Source: Mariniphaga sp.
Lineage (GTDB): Bacteria; Bacteroidota; Bacteroidia; Bacteroidales; Prolixibacteraceae
Assembly: GCA_013203525.1 (NCBI GenBank)
Contig: JABMQB010000685.1
Location: forward strand, 1-5,817
DNA length: 5,817 nt
Direction of reading: 5' to 3'
Shown: positions 1 to 5,817 of the stretch, piece after piece
How positions within the stretch are numbered: position 1 is the first letter of the stretch
Layout of the letters: every line of letters starts with the position of its first letter
Notes under the pieces: generated by a model
Seen by the model: the letters and a program-made list of their open reading frames with translations, nothing else
Told to the model about the DNA's origin: nothing
The model's database searches: none
Position numbers and translations under genes: made by a program

Positions 1-25
1 ATATTATATAATTTTTATTTTTCAT
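1..25 (-). CDS. possible start of a third operon gene (5' fragment only)
   Basis: An ATG at 25-23 opens a frame that stays open to the left edge and reads MKNKNYII. It lies 17 bases after the susD-like stop codon, on the same strand, and is preceded by an A/T-rich stretch like the one before the susD-like start. The short basic N-terminus followed by hydrophobic residues resembles the start of a signal peptide. SusCD pairs are often followed by a surface glycan-binding lipoprotein or an exported enzyme, so a gene is expected about here. Only eight codons are visible and the region is so AT-rich that an ATG is not surprising by chance. The product cannot be named. Confidence 0.4.
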
Positions 26-42
26 TTTAATAAATTTTAATT

Positions 43-1638
43 TTAATTTCCACCTACCATTTCATTTGTTATAATTTCCTGATGAGGAATTGGGAAGAAA
101 TTATCATCTCCAGGAATATAATTTTCGTAAGCAGTTACAAACTGGACTCGGATTTCAGCATCTGGGTCGTTCAAATCTTCCGGGGTTGCCTCTCGCAACC
201 AATCTGGGAATGCCCTGTATTTAATTTGAGACAATTCTGCTAAAACATCTTTGAGAATACCCCAACGTTTTAAATCCTGCCAGCGAATCATATGGCCCTC
301 AACAAACAACTCAAGTGGCCTTTCAACGCGCATAATATGTGTGAGTAACTTGTTTACATCGTATTCTTGTTCATTCAACTTTAAAACTCCGGAACGTTGC
401 CTTACCATATTTATGTAATTAATTGCCTCAGTAACATTTCCGGATGTTTTTAAAACTGTTTCTGCATACATTAAATACACGTCAGCCAAACGTATTACTC
501 TTTCATTAATTCCAGACCTACCATCAGAACGTTCTTCCGGCCAGGTCCAATTCTGCAATTTTTTAATATGGGCCTCTTGTTCCACAATAAAAGGAAAATC
601 AAGAGTGGGCCTCTGATAAAAAATTTGCTCATCACCTTTAAAACAAATGGTAGCTAAAGCCCTAACCGAATATTCCTGGCCATCGTTCCTTTGATCGGCA
701 GGATCAATCGGGTCTTTTTTACATAATTCAATAAAATTGTATGCTGCTTCTATACTACGCCCTCCGCCGGCCTCTTGCGGCGCAATGCTGGAAGCCCGCC
801 CACTGGATTGTGGTGGATTAGTGACTATGGTAAAATTTACTTCAAAAATGGATTCAGAATTAAATTCATGTTCTAAATCAAAATTCCAACTTATTTCCGG
901 TGTTAGCGAATATAAACCGCTGTCGATTATTTTTTTGAACTCTGAACGTGCTTCTTCAAACATTCCTTCGTATAAATATAATTTCCCTAATTTTGCAGTA
1001 GCTGCACCCCAGGTTGCACGTCCCAAATCCGACGAACTTTTTGTTTCCGGGAGATTATTTTGAGCAAATTTTAAATCTTCTATTATCAAAGCATATACCT
1101 CATCTTTTGGCGAAATAGGTTTATAATATTCTTCCGTAGTTCTGGGAATGGAGGTATGAATAATAATACTACCATTATTATAATTAGTTGCTAACCAAAA
1201 ATAAAATACTCCCCTTAAAAAACGAGCTTCGGCTTCAACACTTGTTTTAAAGGATTCTGGGAAATCAGCCTCCTGAAGATTTTCCAAAACTTGATTTGCC
1301 CGAAAAATTCCGGTATAAAGCTGATGCCATTTATTTACCACGAGGCTATTTACATCTGTTACATAGTGATTATGTAATTCAAGTTGGGAAGACCCCCATG
1401 GATTGGGTGTAACAATATCTGATAAAACATTGCCAGATGTTGCATTGCTACTACCTATAACATTACTCGATTGTAAAACACTATAAGTCGCCATAAGGCC
1501 TTTTGTAATATCACCCTCACTTTTCCAAAAGGACTTATCTGTAATAGTATTGGGATTTTGCTCATCAAGAAATTCATTACATGAAGGCAATGAAAAACTC
1601 AACAATGTAATAATCATAAAAAACTTATATATTTTCAT
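43..1638 (-). CDS. SusD/RagB-family surface glycan-binding lipoprotein
   Basis: This 531-residue protein is the lipoprotein partner that caps the SusC-like transporter at the cell surface and captures oligosaccharide for import. Residues 1-19 form a lipoprotein signal peptide with lipobox LPSC and lipidated Cys20, followed by the family-typical NEFLDEQNP. Residues about 20-240 match the SusD-like N-terminal domain, with the helix EARFLRGVFYFWLATNY (136-152) and a TPR-like helical pair at 210-245 (GAATAKLGKLYLYEG, then FKKIIDSGLYSL). The C-terminal SusD_RagB part shows RLADVYLMYAE (383-393), INYINMVRQRSGV (406-418), the signature RVERPLELFVEGHMIRWQDL (437-456) followed by KRWG, and the terminal FFPIPHQEIITN (514-525). 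Length is normal and the gene is intact. It starts 12 bases after the susC-like stop, so the two are surely co-transcribed. A/T-rich sequence precedes the ATG and there is no Shine-Dalgarno, as is usual in this phylum. The ligand is not predictable from sequence. Confidence 0.96.
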   Translation of the reverse strand: MKIYKFFMIITLLSFSLPSCNEFLDEQNPNTITDKSFWKSEGDITKGLMATYSVLQSSNVIGSSNATSGNVLSDIVTPNPWGSSQLELHNHYVTDVNSLVVNKWHQLYTGIFRANQVLENLQEADFPESFKTSVEAEARFLRGVFYFWLATNYNNGSIIIHTSIPRTTEEYYKPISPKDEVYALIIEDLKFAQNNLPETKSSSDLGRATWGAATAKLGKLYLYEGMFEEARSEFKKIIDSGLYSLTPEISWNFDLEHEFNSESIFEVNFTIVTNPPQSSGRASSIAPQEAGGGRSIEAAYNFIELCKKDPIDPADQRNDGQEYSVRALATICFKGDEQIFYQRPTLDFPFIVEQEAHIKKLQNWTWPEERSDGRSGINERVIRLADVYLMYAETVLKTSGNVTEAINYINMVRQRSGVLKLNEQEYDVNKLLTHIMRVERPLELFVEGHMIRWQDLKRWGILKDVLAELSQIKYRAFPDWLREATPEDLNDPDAEIRVQFVTAYENYIPGDDNFFPIPHQEIITNEMVGGN

Positions 1639-1650
1639 AATTTCAAATTT

Positions 1651-4600
1651 TTAAAAATCTAATTGAAAACCAAATCGATACTGTGAGGTCACGGGAATAT
1701 TTCCACCATCAACACCTCTTGAAAGCAATCCATCACCACCAACCTCCGGGTCATTGCCGGAATAATTTGTAAAAGTCAATGGATTTTCTACACTTACGTA
1801 TAAGCGACACTTATTAATTGACAATTTGTTTATTAATGTTTCAGGCAAGCTATATCCAAGTTGAATATTCCTGACTCTAAAGTAACTCCCATCTTCAAGA
1901 TAATAATCTGTCATTGTCCTATAATTATTATGGGACATATTACCCTTAGGTGTGGGAATTGTAGATGTAGGATTAACAGGTGTCCATGCGTTCAAAACAT
2001 CAATGTGACGTTTATTCGAATACGCACTCCTTTTTATGTTATTATAAACTTTATTGCCATAAGTTCCATACGTTTGCACGTATAAATCAATATTTTTATA
2101 ATTACAATTAAGAGTTAACCCCGCTTCCCAATCAGGGCTGCCACTGCCCATTTCCACTCTATCATCATCGTTTATTACGCCATCTTCATTCACATCGACA
2201 TATTTTATGTCTCCTTGCTGTCCTCCGGAAATAAGTTTTTGATATTCAGTTTCTTCTTCTTTTGTATTAACCAAGCCGTCATGTGGAATTAAAAAGAATG
2301 TCCCTACAGGATACCCTTCTTTTATTACAGTTGTACCACTTCCACCCCATATTACACTTGATTCAAGGTTAGTTTGAGTAACCTCATTAACATTCTTCAT
2401 GAATATTCCAGTTAATGAAAAATTAAAATCTCTTACTTCCCATCTGTAAGTGCTACTTAACTCAATTCCTTTATTAGTCATGTTTCCAATGTTCATTATT
2501 ACACTTCCACTTGACCCTGTGCCCACCGAAGGTGGAAGACTAACAGGAAATAACATATCTTTCTTATTTACGACATATACATCCCCTGTGAATGAAAGTT
2601 TACCATCAAAAAAACTTAGGTCTAATCCAAGATTTTGACTTATACTTGTTTCCCATTTTACTTCGGAATTGGCAAAACCAGTTTGGGTTGCACCTAATAC
2701 TGCCCCTTGGTCAGAGGTCCCTAAAGCATAATCTCGACCAGACCTAATCAAGGCAGCAAATAAATAATCCGAAATAAATTGATTACCTGCTGTGCCATAA
2801 CTCGCCCGGATTTTTACAAAGGGCAAGATGGTACTTAATCCTGAATTACTATAAAAAGATTCTTCGCTAATAATCCATCCTGCTGAGAATGAAGGAAAAA
2901 TACCATACTTATAATTTTCTCCAAACTTAGATGAACCATCCCTGCGCACACTGGCACTAAATAAATACTTTTGGGCGAAATTATACTGTAACCGGGCAAG
3001 AGAGCCAGTTAAGGCTGAAACATATTTCGATCCCCCAACATCACGGTCTTCTGACCCACCACTTAGAACCTGAATATCATTACTTAAAAAATTCCTTATT
3101 TCTGCCAGATAAGATTCCCTTAACGATTGTTCCATTGAAAAAGCAACCACCGCTGAAATATTATGCCTATCAAATGATTTTTCATAAATACCCATAAACT
3201 CGGTTATCCAATTCTGCCTGTAATTCATTTGATTTGTAAGTTCGGCAATTGGCCGGCTCCCTGAAACTGTTGCTCCAGTTTCTTCATTATATAATTCAAA
3301 AGCAGGTTCGTACAATTTAGAATAAGATTGATTTAATGATCCTCCTAAATTAGCTCTTAGAATTAAACCATCAAACACTTCATAATTTAACTCCATGTTT
3401 ATTGAAGAATTATTACCTTTTTGAGATCTATCTTCTTTTAACCTCCGTGCTATATTTCTAACAGCAGAAGAATTTGAACCTGGGGCAGGAATTCTAAAAT
3501 CATCAGGGTTAACAGGGGCCTTAAATGGCCGAAGCCTAATTGCATCTCCTGGCATACGTGTGTTGTGCTGCTGCCTGAAATCATAACTTAAGGCCATACC
3601 TATATTAGCACTAAATTTACCTTTTGTGAAACTTGCATTTCCACGAGTTGAAAGACGCTGATATTTAGAATTTACCCACATACCATCCTGGCTAAAATAA
3701 GAAGTAACCAAACTGTATTTTAAATCATCTTTCCCCCCAGATAATTGCAAACTGTAATTTTGAATAGGAGCGTTATCTTGCTGAAAATGAGCCATCCAAT
3801 CCGTATTATAATAAAGTCCTTTTGGATTATCTACTAAAGCTATCCAGCCAAAATAACCAGGTGCTACAGCAAGATACCTTTGCCTGTTAACATACAACCA
3901 ATCAAGCGTATTGTTTATCAAAGGGATATTACGTTTAATATCTGTAAAACCATAATACCCATCAACACTTACCCTCATTTGGCCAGCTTTACCCTTTTTT
4001 GTTGTGATTAAAATTACACCATTTGATGCTCGTGTTCCATATATTGAAGCAGATGCAGCATCTTTTAATACATTTATTGATTCAATTTCGTTAGTGCCAA
4101 AATTGGGAACATTATCATATGGGACACCATCAACAACAAATAGTGGTTTTATAGCATCAGAAGAAAATGAACCTATTCCCCTGATTTGAATATTTGCAGT
4201 TTCACCGGGAGCGCCAGAACCTGACATTACATTTACACCTGCTATTAGGCCTTGCAAAGCTTGAGTAAAACTGGAAGAAGCAACTTTTTCAATGGATTCT
4301 GATGTTAAATGACTAACGGCTCCGGTTAATTCTTTTACTTTTTGCGTACCATACCCTATCGCTATCACTTCTTCCAGACCAATCGTTTCTTCTTCCATCA
4401 CCACTATAAACATAGTCTGTCCGTCCATCAGTACAACCTGCGTTTTCATTCCAATAAATGAAAATTGCAAAGCTTCAGTAATAGTTGGGATAGTGAGGGA
4501 AAATTCACCATCTGTATTGGTAACGGTTCCGGTGGTGGTACCTGTAACGACTACCGAAACACCAGGCAACGGAATGCCACCTTGGTCTGTTACTATACCG

Positions 4601-5010
4601 GTAACTGTTTTTTGCTGGTCAGCAATGGTCTGCACTATTTTTTCTTCCTTCTCAGTAAGAATAATTTGCCGGTTTTGGCGAATTTCATAGTCTACATCGG
4701 CTATTATACAAACCGAGTTTAATACTTCATTAAACGGGGTATCCTGAAAATCGATGGAATACCGTTTTTTCTGATCAAAAATCTCATCTTTATATAAAAA
4801 GATAAAATCGGATTGATCTTCCATGTTTTTAATCACCTCCTGGATGGTCGCTTTTTCAAATTTTACTGCCAGATTTCCCTGGGAAAAGCTGTTCCCGAAA
4901 GTAACAAAAACAACTAAGGTCAGAATTAGTGTTAGTTTCATTTTTTTTAAACTTAAAATAAGTTTTCGGTTTTCCCTTAACAGGAAATCCATTTCTCGTT
5001 TTTTTTTCAT
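1651..5010 (-). CDS. SusC/RagA-family TonB-dependent transporter with STN signalling domain
   Basis: This 1119-residue outer-membrane transporter should import oligosaccharides with energy from TonB/ExbBD. Order of parts: basic N-region and hydrophobic signal peptide core (about 24-43, cleavage near SFSQ); STN domain (about 47-120); CarboxypepD_reg-like domain (about 134-207, GIVTDQGGIPLPGVSVVV); conserved linker GYGTQKVKELTGAVS (219-233); plug (about 234-341) with IQIRGIGSF, VVDGVPYD and LKDAASASIYGTRASNGV; then a 22-strand-type barrel ending in Phe1119. The acidic loop DVNEDGVINDDDR (939-951) is typical of SusC barrels. The STN domain and the fecR-like gene just upstream point to transporter-to-anti-sigma signalling that controls the locus. 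The first ATG is chosen because long basic extensions ahead of the hydrophobic core are common in STN-bearing SusC proteins. Met24 (codon 4941-4939), right before the hydrophobic core, is the alternative. Poly-A runs occur at both starts (A9 after Met1, A8 before Met24). The gene is complete, with no frameshift. Confidence 0.97.
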   Translation of the reverse strand: MKKKREMDFLLRENRKLILSLKKMKLTLILTLVVFVTFGNSFSQGNLAVKFEKATIQEVIKNMEDQSDFIFLYKDEIFDQKKRYSIDFQDTPFNEVLNSVCIIADVDYEIRQNRQIILTEKEEKIVQTIADQQKTVTGIVTDQGGIPLPGVSVVVTGTTTGTVTNTDGEFSLTIPTITEALQFSFIGMKTQVVLMDGQTMFIVVMEEETIGLEEVIAIGYGTQKVKELTGAVSHLTSESIEKVASSSFTQALQGLIAGVNVMSGSGAPGETANIQIRGIGSFSSDAIKPLFVVDGVPYDNVPNFGTNEIESINVLKDAASASIYGTRASNGVILITTKKGKAGQMRVSVDGYYGFTDIKRNIPLINNTLDWLYVNRQRYLAVAPGYFGWIALVDNPKGLYYNTDWMAHFQQDNAPIQNYSLQLSGGKDDLKYSLVTSYFSQDGMWVNSKYQRLSTRGNASFTKGKFSANIGMALSYDFRQQHNTRMPGDAIRLRPFKAPVNPDDFRIPAPGSNSSAVRNIARRLKEDRSQKGNNSSINMELNYEVFDGLILRANLGGSLNQSYSKLYEPAFELYNEETGATVSGSRPIAELTNQMNYRQNWITEFMGIYEKSFDRHNISAVVAFSMEQSLRESYLAEIRNFLSNDIQVLSGGSEDRDVGGSKYVSALTGSLARLQYNFAQKYLFSASVRRDGSSKFGENYKYGIFPSFSAGWIISEESFYSNSGLSTILPFVKIRASYGTAGNQFISDYLFAALIRSGRDYALGTSDQGAVLGATQTGFANSEVKWETSISQNLGLDLSFFDGKLSFTGDVYVVNKKDMLFPVSLPPSVGTGSSGSVIMNIGNMTNKGIELSSTYRWEVRDFNFSLTGIFMKNVNEVTQTNLESSVIWGGSGTTVIKEGYPVGTFFLIPHDGLVNTKEEETEYQKLISGGQQGDIKYVDVNEDGVINDDDRVEMGSGSPDWEAGLTLNCNYKNIDLYVQTYGTYGNKVYNNIKRSAYSNKRHIDVLNAWTPVNPTSTIPTPKGNMSHNNYRTMTDYYLEDGSYFRVRNIQLGYSLPETLINKLSINKCRLYVSVENPLTFTNYSGNDPEVGGDGLLSRGVDGGNIPVTSQYRFGFQLDF

Positions 5011-5017
5011 ATATTTG
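5010..5017 (+). promoter_or_regulatory. candidate -7 promoter box for a plus-strand RNA
   Basis: TATATTTG is a perfect match to the Bacteroidota housekeeping -7 consensus TAnnTTTG, reading on the plus strand, opposite to all genes here. It would place transcription start near 5022, about five bases after the box, which is exactly the first base of the following hairpin. No TTG -33 element is seen between 4981 and 5009; the nearest resemblance is TTTC at 4992-4995, which is poorly spaced. The box touches the susC-like start codon on the other strand. An 8-base degenerate motif is weak evidence alone; the call rests on the hairpins and T-tract that follow it. Confidence 0.45.
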
Positions 5018-5021
5018 AATT

Positions 5022-5093
5022 GTTAAATGTTACATTACATCAAATGTTTAACGCTTTAAGCCGGTGGGTGCTACAACACTCCCCGGTTTTTTT
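5022..5093 (+). ncRNA. candidate cis-antisense small RNA in the susC leader (DonS-like position)
   Basis: A predicted RNA of about 72 nt is encoded opposite the fecR-susC gap. Seen in the sequence: a TATATTTG box ends at 5017; bases 5022-5031 (GTTAAATGTT) pair with 5043-5052 (AATGTTTAAC) over 10 bp around an 11-base loop; an 8-base linker follows; a second stem at 5061-5086 runs into seven T's. The first stem has two G-U pairs (5028/5046 and 5029/5045) and the second has one, all of which become A-C mismatches in minus-strand RNA, so the folds favour a plus-strand transcript. Known: in Bacteroides fragilis, ECF-sigma/anti-sigma-controlled polysaccharide loci carry small RNAs antisense to the region just before susC (DonS of the Don locus) that repress the locus. 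Inferred: this RNA would pair with the susC leader and lower susCD expression. It ends over the fecR stop codon. A chance arrangement, or DNA-level operator dyads, remains possible. Confidence 0.6.
5061..5093 (+). terminator. rho-independent terminator, plus-strand orientation
   Basis: CCGGTGGGTG (5061-5070) pairs with CACTCCCCGG (5077-5086) around the loop CTACAA: nine of ten positions pair, including one G-U, with a single T/C mismatch. It is followed at once by TTTTTTT (5087-5093). It works only on the plus strand: on the minus strand the stem gains a second mismatch and is followed by CTTAAAGCG instead of T's. No plus-strand protein gene precedes it, so its natural client is the small RNA predicted at 5022. 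It would also stop antisense transcription before it enters the fecR-like gene. Its T-tract overlaps the fecR stop codon by two bases. Confidence 0.7.
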
Positions 5094-5817
5094 AATTGCC
5101 TATTTCATAATAATTCTCTCCTACTTTTGTAATTTCTAGCGATGCAGCAACAGCTACCCGGTTAATTATTTCTTCCCTATTTTCATTCAGTTCAAGCTTC
5201 CCGGATATTTTTATCATTCCTAACATTGAGTTGGTATAGTGAAACCTGATTTTGTAAAACCGTTCCAATTTCTTTGTAATCCTATTTAGGTCTATACTTT
5301 CAAATTTACATAATCCGTCCTTCCACAGCGTGTAATTTTCAGCTTCGACCACTTCTAATTTTACTTCTTTGGTCGACTTATCAAAGGTTGCAAGCTGGTT
5401 TGGTTTCAGTTCTATACTTTCAGAAAAAATGCTTGTTTTATTCTGTTCCAGGCTGATTTCCCCCTCAGTAAGTACTACTTGAACGATATTATCGGAAGGG
5501 TATGCCAATACATTGAATTTTGTCCCCAGGGCTTTGACATTTAAATCAACGGTTTGAACAATAAATGGATGAGACTTATCCTGCTTGACTTCAAAAAAAG
5601 CTTCCCCTACTAAAAATACTTCACGGTTTTTATCGGCAAAAAATTCAGGGTAAACCAGCCGGCTACCCGCATTGAGGTATACTTTTGACCCATCGGGCAA
5701 TATTATTTCTGAAGTTTTGCCATACGGGATTACCAATTGGTTAAGTTCGGGTACTTCTGTTTTTATGGCTTCAAAAACTTCCTGATTGACTTTTATTTTC
5801 CCTTCAACTGTATATTC
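5092..5817 (-). CDS. FecR-family anti-sigma factor, 5' end cut by the window edge
   Basis: This is the C-terminal 241 residues of an inner-membrane anti-sigma factor that holds an ECF sigma factor until the STN domain of a partner transporter signals. The FecR domain spans about 28-125 of the visible part, with LVIPYGKTSEIILPDGS (28-44), VYLNAGSRLVYP (46-57), VFLVGEAFFEV (67-77), VKALGTKFNV (94-103) and LTEGEISL (116-123). The link WKDG (165-168) leads into the FecR C-terminal domain (DUF4974 type, about 174-239), with ITKKLERFYKIRFHY and ISGKLEL. The family usually has about 300-350 residues; the missing N-terminus should hold the sigma-binding region and one membrane helix. A TTG at 5736-5734 could be taken for a start, but the frame stays open to the edge, and that codon is the Leu inside a conserved FecR strand. 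The ECF sigma gene is expected upstream, beyond the window. The susC-like gene follows after 81 bases. Confidence 0.93.
   Translation of the reverse strand, partial: EYTVEGKIKVNQEVFEAIKTEVPELNQLVIPYGKTSEIILPDGSKVYLNAGSRLVYPEFFADKNREVFLVGEAFFEVKQDKSHPFIVQTVDLNVKALGTKFNVLAYPSDNIVQVVLTEGEISLEQNKTSIFSESIELKPNQLATFDKSTKEVKLEVVEAENYTLWKDGLCKFESIDLNRITKKLERFYKIRFHYTNSMLGMIKISGKLELNENREEIINRVAVAASLEITKVGENYYEIGN

Noticed and set aside
737..1063. Plus-strand 108-codon open frame inside the susD-like gene
   Set aside because: It lies wholly within a well-supported gene on the other strand, and its translation shows no recognisable domain or signal. The plus-strand frames opposite susC (1861-2085, 2450-2638, 4004-4189, 4465-4722, 4493-4690, 4823-5026) are rejected for the same reason.
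2158..2196. Dockerin-like calcium motif (DVNEDGVINDDDR) in the SusC protein
   Set aside because: This acidic loop is a normal part of SusC barrels and is single. There is no duplicated dockerin repeat, so it is not a cohesin-binding module.
4941..4952. TTTAAAA slippery heptamer for programmed -1 frameshifting near the susC start
   Set aside because: A/T runs are common here, no downstream stimulatory structure was evident, and the zero-frame product is the complete expected protein.
5041..5048. Minus-strand AACATTTG as the -7 box of a susC promoter
   Set aside because: It deviates from TAnnTTTG in the important first T, and the nearest upstream TTG is about 25 bases away, too far. A sigma-ECF promoter or read-through from fecR is just as likely.
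5061..5086. Hairpin as a terminator for the fecR gene
   Set aside because: On the minus strand the stem has two mismatches and is followed by CTTAAAGCG, with no T-tract.
5092..5736. fecR starting at the TTG codon at 5736
   Set aside because: The frame is open to the window edge, and this TTG encodes a Leu in the conserved LVIPYG strand of the FecR domain. The true start lies beyond the window.

Overview
The window is a compact AT-rich piece of a Bacteroidota genome. The evidence is a complete SusC/SusD-type pair (outer-membrane TonB-dependent transporter plus surface glycan-binding lipoprotein), a FecR-type anti-sigma factor of the Bacteroidota kind, A/T-rich start regions without Shine-Dalgarno sequences, and a TAnnTTTG promoter box. 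The N-terminal style of the SusC suggests an environmental member of Bacteroidales or a relative, but this is only an impression. The glycan substrate cannot be read from this window, because no glycoside hydrolase, sulfatase or lyase is present.

Layout: all protein genes read on the minus strand, so transcription order runs from high to low coordinates. A 5'-truncated fecR-like gene (5092-5817, running off the right edge) is followed by an 81-base intergenic region (5011-5091), then by the full susC-like gene (1651-5010), a 12-base gap, and the full susD-like gene (43-1638). A possible start of a third operon gene follows at 25 and runs off the left edge. There is no gene-free stretch longer than 300 bases.

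How the parts work together: the SusC protein carries an N-terminal STN domain, the signalling extension found in transporters that talk to a FecR anti-sigma factor. The expected circuit is: glycan binds SusD/SusC at the surface, the STN domain contacts the periplasmic domain of FecR, an ECF sigma factor (expected just beyond the right edge) is released, and susCD transcription rises.

The most interesting element is in the fecR-susC gap on the opposite strand. A perfect TATATTTG box at 5010-5017 is followed at 5022 by a 10-bp hairpin (5022-5052) and then by a strong hairpin plus seven T's (5061-5093), which looks like an intrinsic terminator. Both hairpins depend on G-U pairs that exist only in plus-strand RNA. 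Together these predict a roughly 72-nt small RNA antisense to the susC leader, in the same place and orientation as the PUL-associated antisense RNAs described in Bacteroides fragilis (DonS type).
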